64,000 nt of DNA from Desulfovibrio sp. JY (GCA_021730285.1 CP082962.1:1488001-1552000); one strand, 5' to 3'; shown: positions 47,774 through 57,752, counted from the stretch's first letter. The notes: generated from the sequence alone by a model not told the origin. Made by a program: numbers and translations.

Positions 47774-47961
47774 GGGGTGACTCCGAAAAACGGCGACACG
47801 ATCCGTTTTCCGGAATCCTTGCCGAATCAGGGCGGCAAGTCAAGACGGCCCCCGCCGCGCATTTGCCTGCTCTCCCGGCGTGCCGGCATACGGCATCCGG
47901 GAAGGGCCGTACGCGCCCGCGCCCCGCCCGGCTCCCGCCCGGCCGGACAGCCTGACCCGAC

Positions 47962-47990
47962 AAAAAAAGGCCGGGGAAACCCCCGGCCTT
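47962..47990 (-). terminator. Intrinsic terminator of the small Lys-rich gene
   Basis: Read on the minus strand, AAGGCCGGGG/CCCCGGCCTT form a 10-bp perfect stem (47967-47990) followed by a run of seven T (47962-47968). This is a textbook terminator 38 bases past the stop of the small gene at 48028. Confidence 0.88.
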
Positions 47991-48027
47991 CTCGCGGCCC
48001 GAGCGCCGCCTCAAAACGATCCGGCGC

Positions 48028-48201
48028 CTAGTTGGCCGGGGTGGTGCTCTTTTTGGCCTTCTTCTTGGCCTTCAGCATCTCGACGACAGAGTAGCTGTCG
48101 CTCTTGGTGGGCTTTTTATGCTTCTTCTTCTTGGTGCCGGCGAAAGCCATGGAGGTGGCGAGCAGGCAGGAAATGACGGTGAAGACAATGATCTTTTTCA
48201 T
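48028..48201 (-). CDS. Small exported lysine-rich protein
   Basis: A 57-residue protein: signal peptide KKIIVFTVISCLLATSMAFA, then a tail of Lys, Ser and Thr (GTKKKKHKKPTKSDS, VEMLKAKKKAKKS). AAGGAG precedes the ATG and a strong terminator follows, so it is probably a real, separately transcribed gene. The function is unknown; a cationic periplasmic peptide that binds nucleic acid, lipid or wall polymer is possible. Confidence 0.72.
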   Translation of the reverse strand: MKKIIVFTVISCLLATSMAFAGTKKKKHKKPTKSDSYSVVEMLKAKKKAKKSTTPAN

Positions 48202-48575
48202 GATTGCGCTCCTTAAGCGACGTTCGAAAATCTGGCGAATCCCCCCCAGCCGACGAGGCGGGCCCCCACATGGGCCGGTGCCCCCACGTCGACCGGGCGA
48301 CATGTTTCCCGAGTCGACATATGGGGTCTAAGCCCGGACCCCTTTCCGGCCACTTACGCCAGCATTACAGCGATGAAATATGAAATACGCGATATTCCGG
48401 CAGGTTGCTGCGGCCTTGCCGGGCGATTACAGATGTGAAAATCAAGTGAAATCTGTGGCGCTCCCGCCCACTGGTCTTTATGAGCCGTACCATGTACACC
48501 ATGCCAAAAGATCGTGCGGGAAAAGGGTGCGCCATCCCCGCGCCCCCTGATGTACGGGACAAGGAAAAACGGCCC
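48202..48575. other. Divergent intergenic region before the two-component operon
   Basis: This gap carries promoters in both directions. I see no gene. The open frame that extends the response regulator upstream to about 48480 lacks a ribosome site. Confidence 0.5.
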
Positions 48576-49247
48576 ATGCGGATTCTGCTCGTTGAGGACG
48601 ACGAGAAAATCGCGTCGTTTATCATCGGCGGCCTGCGGCAAAGCGGATTCGCCGTGGACCATGCCGCCAACGGGCTGGACGGGCTGCACCTTGCCGCGAC
48701 CGAACCGTACGCCGTGGCCGTCATCGACGTCATGCTGCCGGGGCTCGACGGGCTCAAGGTCATCGAGGAGCTGCGCCGGCGCAAGGTCAATACGCCCATT
48801 ATCATCCTGTCGGCCAAGCGCTCGGTCGAGGACCGGGTGCGGGGGCTCGAAACCGGCAGCGACGACTACATTTCCAAGCCCTTTTCCTTTTCCGAACTGC
48901 TGGCCCGGGTCCAGGCGCTCATCCGCCGCTCCTCCAGCGTGTCCGAACCCACCCGGCTGACCGTGGGCGAGCTGTCCATGAACCTGCTCACCCGGGAGGT
49001 GCATCGCGGCGAGACCGCCGTGCAACTCCAGCCGCGCGAGTTCGCTCTGCTCGAGTATTTCATGCGCAATGCCGGCAAGGTGCTGTCCAAGACCATGATC
49101 ATGGAGCATGTCTGGGACTACCATTTCGATCCCCAGACCAACCTGGTGGACGTGCTCGTGTGCCGGCTGCGCAACAAGATCGACCGGGACTGGGACAAGA
49201 AGATGCTGCATACCCTGCGCGGGGTCGGGTATGTCCTTAAAGAGTAG
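48576..49247 (+). CDS. OmpR/PhoB-family response regulator
   Basis: A 223-residue DNA-binding regulator: receiver with acidic pair in LLVEDDEKI, Asp51 in [11 protein letters not shown] and Lys in YISKPFSF, then a winged helix with [20 protein letters not shown] and [23 protein letters not shown] precedes ATG 48576. The kinase start lies inside its 3' end (17-base overlap), so the pair is translated together. The plan resembles CopR/QseB-type regulators; the signal is unknown. Confidence 0.95.
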   Translation: MRILLVEDDEKIASFIIGGLRQSGFAVDHAANGLDGLHLAATEPYAVAVIDVMLPGLDGLKVIEELRRRKVNTPIIILSAKRSVEDRVRGLETGSDDYISKPFSFSELLARVQALIRRSSSVSEPTRLTVGELSMNLLTREVHRGETAVQLQPREFALLEYFMRNAGKVLSKTMIMEHVWDYHFDPQTNLVDVLVCRLRNKIDRDWDKKMLHTLRGVGYVLKE

Positions 49248-50643
49248 GGCGCTTTTCCGTTCCACCACCGTTCGTCTGACCGTCCGCTATTCCCTGATTT
49301 TCATTTCCAGCGCGCTGATCCTGTTTCTCCTGGCCTATTCGCTGCTCTCCGACGCCGTGCGCCAGGGCGACCGGGTGGCCATGGCCCAGAAGCTGCGCGA
49401 ATACGCCTCCATCGGCCTCAAAAAGGGGCTGAGCGGTCTGGTCGATTTCGTGCGCACCGAGCGCGAGAATTACGACTACGACGAATACTATCTGCGCATC
49501 GTGGACGCCGACGGGAAGCAGCTGCTCAACCTTTCCCCGTCCGACCTGCCGCCGTTGCCGGAAAAGCTCGAGAACGACGCCCCGAGCGCCGGCATCCAGT
49601 GGTTTTTCCTGCCCCAGAAAAAGGATGCCGCCTTGCTGGAAGTGGCCTCCCGGGCGCTTCCCGGCGGCGGCGTGGTGTACATGGGCAAGGACGCCAGCGA
49701 CCGCGAACGGCTGCTGCGGCAGTTCCGGGTGATTTTCGCCGGCATCATGGCCCCGGTGGCGCTGATCGGCCTGGCCGCCGGCTTCGTGCTGGCCCGGCGC
49801 GTGCTCAAGCCCATCCAGAACCTCATCGACACCGTGCGGGCCATCGACACCGGCCGTATGGACGCCCGCGTCCCGGCCGTGGGGGCCGATGACGAACTCA
49901 ACGAGCTGGCGCTGCTTTTCAACGCCATGCTCGACAAGATCAAGGCGCTTCTTGCCGGCATGCGCGAGGCGCTGGACAACGTGGCCCACGACCTGCGCAC
50001 CCCGGCCACCCGGACCCTGGCCGCCGTGGAGGTGGCCGCCACCAAGACCGATCCCGACGCCCTGCGCGAGGCCCTGCTCGACTGCGCCGAGGAGACCCGT
50101 CGCATGGTGTCCATGCTCGATATCCTCATGGACATTTCCGAGGCCGAGACCGGGGCCATGCGCCTGCACCTGGGCCCGATGGACATGGCCACCCTGATCG
50201 GGGAGACGGCCGAGCTGTACCAGTACGTGGCCGAGGAGAAAGGGGTTGCCGTGGTCGTCGATACGACCGGGCGGCTGCCGGTGATGGCCGACGTGGACCG
50301 CATGCGCCAGGTGCTGGCCAATCTGCTGGACAACGCCGTCAAATACACCCCGGCCGGCGGCCGGGTGGAACTTTCCGGCCGGCTGCACGACGGGGCGGTG
50401 TCGGTGTGCGTGGCGGACACGGGCGAGGGGATAGGCGCCGAGGACATTCCCCGCATTTTCGAACGCCTCTACCGGGCCGACAAGAGCCGGTCACGGCGGG
50501 GGCTGGGGCTTGGGCTGTCGCTGGTGCGGGCGGTGCTCTTCGCCCATGGCGGGGTCATCGACGTGCAGAGCAGGCCGGGCCAGGGCAGCCGCTTCACCTT
50601 CAGCCTGCCGGCGGCGACGGAGGGCGAACTTCCCGCTTTGTGA
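49231..50643 (+). CDS. Sensor histidine kinase partner of the OmpR-type regulator
   Basis: A 470-residue inner-membrane kinase: TM1 about 15-40, periplasmic sensor to about 165, TM2 about 167-187, HAMP, dimerisation domain with His253 in [12 protein letters not shown], and ATPase domain with N box [19 protein letters not shown] and [10 protein letters not shown]. Start ATG 49231 sits within the regulator gene in another frame. The layout fits CusS/QseC-type kinases with a metal or envelope cue, but no ligand can be named. Confidence 0.95.
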   Translation: MSLKSRALFRSTTVRLTVRYSLIFISSALILFLLAYSLLSDAVRQGDRVAMAQKLREYASIGLKKGLSGLVDFVRTERENYDYDEYYLRIVDADGKQLLNLSPSDLPPLPEKLENDAPSAGIQWFFLPQKKDAALLEVASRALPGGGVVYMGKDASDRERLLRQFRVIFAGIMAPVALIGLAAGFVLARRVLKPIQNLIDTVRAIDTGRMDARVPAVGADDELNELALLFNAMLDKIKALLAGMREALDNVAHDLRTPATRTLAAVEVAATKTDPDALREALLDCAEETRRMVSMLDILMDISEAETGAMRLHLGPMDMATLIGETAELYQYVAEEKGVAVVVDTTGRLPVMADVDRMRQVLANLLDNAVKYTPAGGRVELSGRLHDGAVSVCVADTGEGIGAEDIPRIFERLYRADKSRSRRGLGLGLSLVRAVLFAHGGVIDVQSRPGQGSRFTFSLPAATEGELPAL

Positions 50644-50776
50644 CGCCGTTGCGGTGTAACGCGCCGCATATTCGGGAAAAGGCGTTGTCAAGGCCGGCCG
50701 GCTCGGGCATGATTACGGCAAGGTCGGGGACCGAAGGTGTTTGCCCGGACGCACCGTCAATCACGGGGAGACCGCC

Positions 50777-52045
50777 ATGACCGAAACGGAAGCTACCAGC
50801 GCCACGCCGTTTTTTTTCACCAAACAGGCCCTGTTCGACGTCAAGCGCAAGCTGTGGGGATACGAGATCCAGGGCGGTTCGGACGCCTGCGAGGCCGTGG
50901 CCTGCTTTGCCGACCGCGAACAGGTGGCCGACTCCCTGGCTTCTTCCTCGTACATGGGCGTGCAGCACGCCGTGGAGCGGGGCAAGAAGGTCGTGGCCCC
51001 CTTTGACGAGGTCGGGCTGCTCGCCAAGGCCCCGTACGCCCTGCCGCCGGCGCACGGCGTGGTCAAGGCCGTGGGGGCGGTGACGCAGCCCGAGGCGCTT
51101 ACGGCGGCCGTGCGCCAGTTGCGGGCCGACGGCTACGTCCTGGCCCTGGATTCCGGGCCGGGCATGGCCGCGACGCCGGGTTTGGCCGAACTGGCCGATG
51201 TATTGTGCTTCGACGCCGGCTCCGGGGCCGATCCCCGCGATTTCCTGGACGCCGCCCGGGGCCGCAAGGTCATCCTGCTCGCTTCCAGGGTGCAGGGGCT
51301 CGAGCAGTTCGAGGCCCTCAAGGCCGCCGGCTTCACCCTGTTCCAGGGGCGGTTTTTCAAGGAGCCCGAGATCATCGCCGAGCGGCGGCTCACCTCGCAC
51401 CAGATGAGCCGGTTCACCCTGCTGCGCCTGATCGAGGCCGAGGATCCGGATGTGGACGCCCTGGCCGAGGGGATCTCCGCCGACGTGTCCGTGAGTTTCC
51501 GCTTGCTCTCCTACCTCAACAGCGCCGCTTTCGGCTTTCCGCAAAAGATCCAGTCCATCCGGCAAGCCATCATGCTTCTCGGCTCGATCACGATGCGCAA
51601 CTGGCTGCGGGCCGTGCTTTTGGCCGACATGGCCCAGCACGGCGACATGCCGCGCGAGCTGGCCGAGCTGTCCCTCGGCCGGGCGCGGTTTTTGGAGCTC
51701 GTGGCCACGCGCTACGACTACTGGGACTTCAATCCGGGCTCGCTGTTCCTGCTGGGGCTTTTTTCCCTGCTCGACGCCATCCTGGGCATGCCCATGGCCA
51801 AGGTGACCGAGCATCTGCCCCTGGAGGAAACGCTCAAGGCGGCGCTTCGCCGCGAAACCCAGAGCGAATACGAGCCGCTGCTCGACCTCGTGGCCTGTAT
51901 CGAGGACGCGGACTGGGCGCGCCTCGACGACCTGACCCGCAAGCTCGGCTTCGACCTGGAAACGGTCAAGGCCTGCGCCAGCGAGGCCATGGCCTGGAGC
52001 AGCGCCTTTTTCATCACCCAGCATGCGGTCGGGCCATCGTCCTGA
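50777..52045 (+). CDS. EAL-HDOD protein with a degenerate EAL domain
   Basis: A 422-residue paralogue of the protein at 26618. The HDOD half is well kept (SFRLLSYLNSAAFGFPQKIQ, RQAIMLLGSITMRNWLRAVL). The EAL half has lost catalytic residues: GYEIQGG keeps one Glu, but LALDSGPGM, LCFDAGSG and LLASRVQG lack the second Asp, the Lys and the Glu. It probably binds c-di-GMP or a partner without cutting it. GGGGAG lies just before ATG 50777. Confidence 0.83.
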   Translation: MTETEATSATPFFFTKQALFDVKRKLWGYEIQGGSDACEAVACFADREQVADSLASSSYMGVQHAVERGKKVVAPFDEVGLLAKAPYALPPAHGVVKAVGAVTQPEALTAAVRQLRADGYVLALDSGPGMAATPGLAELADVLCFDAGSGADPRDFLDAARGRKVILLASRVQGLEQFEALKAAGFTLFQGRFFKEPEIIAERRLTSHQMSRFTLLRLIEAEDPDVDALAEGISADVSVSFRLLSYLNSAAFGFPQKIQSIRQAIMLLGSITMRNWLRAVLLADMAQHGDMPRELAELSLGRARFLELVATRYDYWDFNPGSLFLLGLFSLLDAILGMPMAKVTEHLPLEETLKAALRRETQSEYEPLLDLVACIEDADWARLDDLTRKLGFDLETVKACASEAMAWSSAFFITQHAVGPSS

Positions 52046-52125
52046 CGGCGGCCAGTCCCGAGTCCATCCTTGCAAGACAGGCCCCCGGAAGCGGGAAGGC
52101 GTTTCCGTCCGGGGCGGCGCGGGCG

Positions 52126-52536
52126 TTATGGCGACAGGGGCGGCGGGGGAATCAGGCCGAGCTTGGCCAGTTCCGCCAGCAGGGTTTCGCGGCGCAGGGG
52201 CTTGGGCAGGTAGGCGTCGGCCCGGCCGTGAAAGAAGGATTCGCTGACATTCTTGGTGTCCGTCAGCACCGAAATCATGATGAGCTTGAAGCGTTCGGCC
52301 GGATTGTGGGTGTCCTCGATGCGGCGCAGGGCCTGGACCACTTCGTTGCCGTCCATGCCGGGCATGAGGATGTCCATAAAGACGGCGGTAAAGGGCCTGT
52401 CCTCCTCCAGGGCGGCCTCGAAGGCGGACAGGGCCTCCATGCCGTCGCAGGCGGTGAGGCATTCGGCGTAGGCGGAAAGAAAGGTCCGCAGGAAAAGAAT
52501 AATGCTTTCGTCGTCATCCACGATGAGAAAGCGCAT
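52126..52536 (-). CDS. Single-domain response regulator (CheY-like)
   Basis: A 136-residue receiver with acidic pair VDDDES, phospho-acceptor Asp55 in VFMDILMPGMDG and Lys near 109 in YLPKPL. There is no output domain, so it acts as a phosphate shuttle or by binding a partner. The Hpt gene lies 42 bases upstream on the same strand. Confidence 0.92.
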   Translation of the reverse strand: MRFLIVDDDESIILFLRTFLSAYAECLTACDGMEALSAFEAALEEDRPFTAVFMDILMPGMDGNEVVQALRRIEDTHNPAERFKLIMISVLTDTKNVSESFFHGRADAYLPKPLRRETLLAELAKLGLIPPPPLSP

Positions 52537-52578
52537 GATGGAGCCCCCGGTCCCGGCGGCAGTGCCGGTCCAAAGATG

Positions 52579-52950
52579 TTAGGGGCTTTTTTTGGCGGAA
52601 GCAACCGCCGCGTCCTTGGTCGGGGCTTCGACGAATTCGATGTCCGTCTCGCGGAAGTAGCGGCCCAGGGCGGCGATAAGGCGGCCGGCCGCGGCAAGGT
52701 CGGCGCGGGCGACGTTTTCCTCCAGGGCCTGGGCCATGTCCGCCGCTTCCGGGAGCTGGAAGGTGGCGGCCGATCCCCGGATGGTGTGGGCCAGCCGGCA
52801 GAGGGTTTCGCTGTCGCGGGCGGCCAGGGCTTTTTCGAGTTCCGCGACGTGCTCGTTCTGTATGGCCAGAAACCGGGCAAAGATGGGGCGCAGTTCCGCC
52901 GATACGGCCACGGTTTTCGGGGGGATGTCGGCGGGTGGGGCGGCGCTCAT
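52579..52950 (-). CDS. Stand-alone histidine phosphotransfer (Hpt) protein
   Basis: A 123-residue helical-bundle protein with phospho-accepting His55 in RLAHTIRGSAATF. It probably passes phosphate between a hybrid kinase and the receiver encoded next to it. AAGGAG lies 12 bases before ATG. The two genes form a small phosphorelay operon. Confidence 0.88.
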   Translation of the reverse strand: MSAAPPADIPPKTVAVSAELRPIFARFLAIQNEHVAELEKALAARDSETLCRLAHTIRGSAATFQLPEAADMAQALEENVARADLAAAGRLIAALGRYFRETDIEFVEAPTKDAAVASAKKSP

Positions 52951-53014
52951 GCCGGCCGGATCTCCTTGTTTGTGCCTTGACGGGGTGCCGCTTGGGCAAT
53001 TAAGGAAGTTTCAC

Positions 53015-53091
<77 letters not shown>

Positions 53092-53116
53092 GTAAAATCC
53101 AATAATTACAGCGTTT

Positions 53117-53160
53117 GAAGGCGACTTGTCGAAGACGGCGGGTCGCCTTCTTGTTTTATT
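53117..53160 (+). terminator. Terminator after tRNA-Arg
   Basis: GAAGGCGAC (53117-53125) pairs with GTCGCCTTC (53142-53150), followed by TTGTTTTATT. Confidence 0.8.
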
Positions 53161-53225
53161 CGCACCTTGTGCTCCAACAAAGAGGCGCAACGGTGGCCAC
53201 CGGTTGCGAGCGGGGTATCGCCGGG

Positions 53226-53912
53226 TCAGCGCCGGAGGCGGCGCATGTTTTTTTGCGACAGGATGTGCCTGACGACGAAATCCTTTCCATTGGGGATGTA
53301 GTCCGTCACCCACTGCATCGCGCCCCGCACGTCGCCGGCCATGACCATCCGCGTCATCGCGCGGTGATTGGCGATTTCGTTTTGCGTGTCGTCCCGGTCA
53401 TTTTCGATGCAGGCGATAATGACCTGCAAGGTCCGCATCAGGCTCTCTTCCAGTTCGGCCAGCTTCAAACTGCCCGTAAGCCCGACCAGCGCCTTGTGAT
53501 AATTGATATGGGCATTGGCTATGGCGACCGGATCATCCAGGTCGGCCTGGGCTTCGTAGACGACCGTGCTCTCTTCCAGGGCGCGCAACAGGCGCTGCGG
53601 CGTCGTGGGAATGCATTCGCAGGCCTTGAGCTCCAGAATCTGACGCGTCAGGAAGATATCGTCTATTTCCTCGAGTGTCAGCTTGCGCACGGACGCCCCC
53701 TTGTTCGGCAGGTGCGCCACAAGCTCCTCGGTCGCCAGGATGCGCAGGGCCTCCCGCACCGAACTGCGGGAAACGCCGAGCGAATGCGACAACGTCATCT
53801 CCTTGAGCTGGTCGCCGGGCAGAAAGGTCCCGTCGAAAATGGCGCGCCGCAAGGTCTCCGCAATCATGGCCACGCTGCTGGACTTCGCCCCTTCGGTCTC
53901 GCGGATCGTCAT
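53226..53912 (-). CDS. GntR-family regulator, FCD type
   Basis: A 228-residue regulator: winged helix (about 15-75) with FLPGDQLKEMTLSHSLGVSR and SSVREALRIL, then an FCD ligand domain (about 85-215). Such proteins sense small acids such as amino-acid or sugar metabolites through a metal site in FCD. It is the last gene of a six-gene minus-strand operon and probably represses it. The matching operator candidate is the TGTCNGACA pair at 58721. ATG at 53912 is preferred over TTG one codon earlier. Confidence 0.92.
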   Translation of the reverse strand: MTIRETEGAKSSSVAMIAETLRRAIFDGTFLPGDQLKEMTLSHSLGVSRSSVREALRILATEELVAHLPNKGASVRKLTLEEIDDIFLTRQILELKACECIPTTPQRLLRALEESTVVYEAQADLDDPVAIANAHINYHKALVGLTGSLKLAELEESLMRTLQVIIACIENDRDDTQNEIANHRAMTRMVMAGDVRGAMQWVTDYIPNGKDFVVRHILSQKNMRRLRR

Positions 53913-53927
53913 CAATATCCCTGAAGG

Positions 53928-55181
53928 TTATTTTCCCGCTTTCCAAACGACGCGGCCCCGGGAAAGGGACACGTCCACAAGTGGGGCGCCGATGGCCGTA
54001 GCCAGCTGGCCCGGATGCTCGCAATCGAAAATGGTCACATCGCCGCGCTTGCCCACATCCAGGGAACCCCGGTCATGGCTTTTCCCCAGGGCGTAGGCGG
54101 CGTTGAGGGTCGCGCCGACAATGGCCTCGGCCGGGGTGAGCCTGAACCACGAACAGGCCAGCGCCATGGTCAACGGCAACGACGTGGCCTGGAACGACGA
54201 ACAATAGTCCGTGGCGATGGCGACAGGCACGTTGTTCTTGATAAAAAGCCTTGCGTTGGCTTTTTGCGCGTCCAGATAAAACTGTTCCGCCACCGGCAAA
54301 AGCACGGCGACGGTCGCGGTGGCCCCCACGGCATTGATTTCGGCATCCGGCGTATAGGTGAGATGGTCGGCGGAAAGCGCCCCCCCCTCGACCGCCGTAC
54401 GCCATCCCCGCGAATCGGAGGACGCATCCGCATGGACGCGGACAGGTAATCCCAAAGAAGCCGAAACAGCAATCAGTTCTCTTGCCTGCTCGGCTGAGAA
54501 GTCGCCATTTTCACACGAAAGGTCCTGCGACTGGGCAATGCCTTGGGCAAGCACCGCCGGCAGCATCTCGTTTTTGACCACAGCGACGTACTCTTCCGCG
54601 CTCCGTCCGTCCTGGGGCGCGATATGCGCGCCGAGAAACGTGCAGACGATATCCATGGGCGTGTGCGCGGCGGCTTGGCGCAGCAGGCGCAGCAGGCGCA
54701 GTTCCCCCTGCGTATCCAGGCCGTAGCCGGACTTGACCTCGAGGGTGGTCACGCCCCCCGCCGCGATCCGCTCAAAGGCCCGGGCGACGTTGCGCAAAAG
54801 CTCGTCGTCGCCGGCCTGGCGTGTCTTTACGATGGTGGACCAGATGCCGCCGCCTTCGGCGCGAATCGCCCGGCCGTCGGCGCCTTCGAGTCGGCGCACG
54901 TATTCCCAGTGCCGGTCGCCCGCGAAAATGGGGTGCGAATGGCATTCCACAAGTCCGGGCAGCACCGTTTTTCCGGAGGCGTCCAGCACCGGGGCGTCGT
55001 CCCCGTAGGCCCGAAGCACCTCTCGCGAATCGCCCACGGCCACGATGACGCCGCCGCGAATGGCCAGCGCGCCGTCGGCAACGATGTCGAGCTCCCCCTG
55101 GGCCCGGCCCGTCCTGGGGCGTTTCGAATCCGTAACCCGCACGAGGCTGGCCGCGTGCGCAATGGTGATATCGCCGTTCAC
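53928..55181 (-). CDS. Imidazolonepropionase-like amidohydrolase (HutI family)
   Basis: A 417-residue zinc/iron amidohydrolase. The HutI signatures are present: GLVECHSHPIFAGDRHWEYV near residue 80, EGGGIWSTI, TTLEVKSGYGLD, FLGAHIAP, VHADAS, SADHLTYT and ATDYCSSF. HutI opens 4-imidazolone-5-propionate to formiminoglutamate in histidine breakdown, but hutH, hutU and hutG are absent here, so the natural substrate may be a different imidazolone or hydantoin-like ring. The GTG start at 55181 follows AAAGAGG. It lies between aroM and the regulator in one operon. Confidence 0.85.
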   Translation of the reverse strand: MNGDITIAHAASLVRVTDSKRPRTGRAQGELDIVADGALAIRGGVIVAVGDSREVLRAYGDDAPVLDASGKTVLPGLVECHSHPIFAGDRHWEYVRRLEGADGRAIRAEGGGIWSTIVKTRQAGDDELLRNVARAFERIAAGGVTTLEVKSGYGLDTQGELRLLRLLRQAAAHTPMDIVCTFLGAHIAPQDGRSAEEYVAVVKNEMLPAVLAQGIAQSQDLSCENGDFSAEQARELIAVSASLGLPVRVHADASSDSRGWRTAVEGGALSADHLTYTPDAEINAVGATATVAVLLPVAEQFYLDAQKANARLFIKNNVPVAIATDYCSSFQATSLPLTMALACSWFRLTPAEAIVGATLNAAYALGKSHDRGSLDVGKRGDVTIFDCEHPGQLATAIGAPLVDVSLSRGRVVWKAGK

Positions 55182-55243
55182 TGCATCCTCTTTGCCGCAT
55201 AAAGCGGCGTCAGGCGCGGTCTCCTGCCGGGACACGCGCCGGC

Positions 55244-55918
55244 TCAGACGAGTTCCTGGAGAATGCGCGCCGTAATGCTTGTGGCGCTCAGGGTCGGCAG
55301 TCCGGACGTGTCGCGCACCGTCCGGCGCTGCAGCTCCGTAAACCCCATGTCGTCGAGCAAAACATAGTCCGCGCCGACCGTCTTCGCCCGAAACGCCGCC
55401 CGGACCAGGGCCTCCTGCCCGTCGTAGGGCGAAGCCGCCGCCGTGGAAATCCGGGCCGCATAGGATCGCCACTGCGTCGGCGCCGCCTCCATGTCGGATT
55501 CCGGTCCGATGACGCACAGATGCCCGTGGCCCGCCAGGGCGGCGACCACGGAGCGGATGACCGTTATCGGTTCGATGAGCCTGGGAATGGCGCGTTTGAG
55601 CATGGGAAACCGCCCCGAGCAAAGCAGCAGCAGGGCATCGCACTCCGCTTCCAGCTTCCGTCCGGCGGCGATAAGGCGGGGCAGCAGCAGACGCTTGGCG
55701 ACAAGCACGCCCCTGACGACGCCATCCTGCTTGCGCAGGCAGGTCTCGATGCCGGATTCTCCCTGCTCCGGGGCCAGCCGCGCCCAGTCGCCGGCACCCA
55801 GGCCGTCCAGGGCGCCCCGTTGCCTGAAGGCGATGCGATCCCCCAGGATGGCGCGAAACGTGGGTTCGATATCCGTGCGGGGCGCCTGGCCCAGCGTGAG
55901 TATGCCAAGAGTGACCAT
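55244..55918 (-). CDS. AroM-family protein
   Basis: A 224-residue cytoplasmic protein matching the AroM family: TLGILTLGQAPRTDIEPTFR, RQRGALDGL, LLLLCSGRFP with the conserved Cys, and SATSITARIL at the C-terminus. The family is related to Asp/Glu/hydantoin racemases but has no settled function. The two halves each carry a Cys/Thr-like position, as in two-base racemases. It lies between the transporter genes and the HutI-like gene. The start at ATG 55918 begins the conserved N-terminus. Confidence 0.85.
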   Translation of the reverse strand: MVTLGILTLGQAPRTDIEPTFRAILGDRIAFRQRGALDGLGAGDWARLAPEQGESGIETCLRKQDGVVRGVLVAKRLLLPRLIAAGRKLEAECDALLLLCSGRFPMLKRAIPRLIEPITVIRSVVAALAGHGHLCVIGPESDMEAAPTQWRSYAARISTAAASPYDGQEALVRAAFRAKTVGADYVLLDDMGFTELQRRTVRDTSGLPTLSATSITARILQELV

Positions 55919-55952
55919 ATGCTTCTTGTGTGGGAGGCCAGGACAAAGAGGA

Positions 55953-55978
55953 GCCACTCCCCGCGGGGGGAGTGGCTT
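55953..55978 (-). terminator. Hairpin between the binding-protein gene and the aroM-family gene
   Basis: An 11-bp perfect stem (55953-55963 with 55968-55978, loop of four) sits in the gap after the binding-protein stop. A hairpin here often makes a binding protein more abundant than the genes downstream, by partial termination or mRNA protection. Confidence 0.55.
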
Positions 55979-55999
55979 CTTTCCGCGATGGCCGAGGCC

Positions 56000-56851
56000 C
56001 TAGTTCACGGCTTCGCCATTGATGAGAGGCCGCTTCAGCGCGCCGGTCTCGGCGCCCCATTTCTTGAGAATCTTAAGGTAGGTGCCGTCGGCGAAAACCT
56101 TTTGCAGCGCGGCGTACACCGCATCGCGGAGCTTGGCGTTCTCCTTGCTGAAGGCGATGCCGTAGGGATTGGATTCCAGCAGCGGCCCCACGGCCACGAA
56201 AGCGCCCTTTTGCTGCACATTGGCCCAGCCCAGGGCCTCGGGGCTGAGGGCGGAAGCCTGGGCCCGGCCCTGGAGCATCTGCATGCGCGCGGAGGCCGCG
56301 GAATCCACCGCCATGATGTTGATGCCGGGCTTGCCCTTGTCGACCAGATTTTCCTTGCTCCACTTCTGCATGGTGGTCAGGTAGTCCGTGGAGGCGGAGA
56401 CGGCCAGGGTCTTGCCGCTCAGGTCTTCCAGGTTCTTGATTTTTCCGGCCAGGGCCTTGGTGGTGAAACACTGGGTGCCGGAGTTGAAGTAGTCGATGAA
56501 GTCCAGGGACTTGCGACGCTCCGCGCTGTCGGACATGCCGGAAAGGACCATGTCCACGCGCTTGGTGTTGATGGAGTTGATCAGCTGGTCGAAATTCTGG
56601 TCGTCAAATTGGACCTTGATGCCCAATTCCTTGGCAATGGCCTGGGCCAGTTCCACGTCGATGCCGTCCAGGGTGTCGGAGCCGGGGGCCTTGAATTCCA
56701 TGGGGGGGAATATGCCGTTGACGCCGATGATGATCTTGCCGCTTTTCTGGATGGCATCGGGCAACATGTCGTGCAGCGATGCGGCAAAGGCCGTTCCGGA
56801 AAACAGCAGGACACAACCACACAACAACGAGGCGAGCTTTCTTTTCAGCAA
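56000..56851 (-). CDS. Amino-acid-type ABC transporter substrate-binding protein
   Basis: A 283-residue periplasmic protein of solute-binding family 3. The signal peptide (KRKLASLLCGCVLLFSGTAFA) is followed by IIIGVNGIFPPMEF, DGIDVELAQAIAKELG, FDQLINSINTKRVDMVLSGM and a typical lysine/arginine/cystine-type hinge. The start is TTG at 56851, preceded by GGAGGAAAAG; no ATG fits. Ligand probably a polar amino acid or related ring compound, given the neighbours. Confidence 0.9.
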   Translation of the reverse strand: MLKRKLASLLCGCVLLFSGTAFAASLHDMLPDAIQKSGKIIIGVNGIFPPMEFKAPGSDTLDGIDVELAQAIAKELGIKVQFDDQNFDQLINSINTKRVDMVLSGMSDSAERRKSLDFIDYFNSGTQCFTTKALAGKIKNLEDLSGKTLAVSASTDYLTTMQKWSKENLVDKGKPGINIMAVDSAASARMQMLQGRAQASALSPEALGWANVQQKGAFVAVGPLLESNPYGIAFSKENAKLRDAVYAALQKVFADGTYLKILKKWGAETGALKRPLINGEAVN

Positions 56852-56999
56852 CGTCTTTTCCTCCAAATGATTCCTGCCGCGCCCCGCCTGCGACCTGCCG
56901 TGCGCCGGGCGGACGAGGCCCGGTATCGACCGTCTCCGCCGTTTGCGCCAGGTGGGCCGCAGACCACGGCAGCCTACGTGAAAAAAAAACCGCAACAGC

Positions 57000-57752
57000 C
57001 TAGGCTATGGTTCCAAGGAACGCCTTGGTGCGCTCGTGCCGGGGATTTTCAAAAACCTCCGACGGCGTTCCCTCTTCCACCACGGAGCCATGGTCCATAA
57101 GCGCCACCTTATGGGCCACGTTTTTGGCGAATTCCATTTCGTGGGTGACGATGACCATGGTCATGCCGCTCTCGGCCAGGTCGCGCATGACGGTCAGCAC
57201 CTCGCCCACAAGTTCGGGGTCGAGCGCGCTCGTCGGTTCGTCGAAGAGCATCAGGTCGGGTTCCATGGCCAACGACCGTGCAATGGCGACGCGCTGCTGC
57301 TGCCCGCCGGAAAGTTGTTTGGGAAAACGATCCGCCCAATCCCGCAGCCCGACCTGCTTCAAGAGCGCATAGGCGCGCTGCCGCATCTTCCGGGGATCTT
57401 CCTTTTTGACGGTGACGGGGCCTTCGATGATGTTTTCCAGAACGGTCATGTGCGGGAACAGGTTGAAATTCTGGAAGACCATGCCGATCCGGGTGCGTAT
57501 TTTGCAGAGCTCTTTTTCGCTCTGCTCGTACAACCGCCCTTTGCGTTCATCGAATCCGATCAACGATCCGTCGACATAGATCCGCCCGGCATTGATCGTT
57601 TCCAGATGATTGATGCAGCGCAGAAAGGTGCTTTTTCCGGAGCCCGAGGGGCCGAGCAGGCACAGCACCTCGCCCCTGTGCACCTCGAGGCTGATACCTT
57701 TGAGGATTTCGTGGTCGCCGTACGATTTGTGGACGTTGACCGTACGCAGCAT
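57000..57752 (-). CDS. Amino-acid-type ABC transporter ATPase
   Basis: A 250-residue ATPase of the GlnQ/HisP group: Walker [20 protein letters not shown] loop [17 protein letters not shown], signature [16 protein letters not shown], Walker [18 protein letters not shown] loop [11 protein letters not shown]. The ATG at 57752 has AGGA eight bases upstream. It lies between permease and binding protein. Confidence 0.95.
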   Translation of the reverse strand: MLRTVNVHKSYGDHEILKGISLEVHRGEVLCLLGPSGSGKSTFLRCINHLETINAGRIYVDGSLIGFDERKGRLYEQSEKELCKIRTRIGMVFQNFNLFPHMTVLENIIEGPVTVKKEDPRKMRQRAYALLKQVGLRDWADRFPKQLSGGQQQRVAIARSLAMEPDLMLFDEPTSALDPELVGEVLTVMRDLAESGMTMVIVTHEMEFAKNVAHKVALMDHGSVVEEGTPSEVFENPRHERTKAFLGTIA

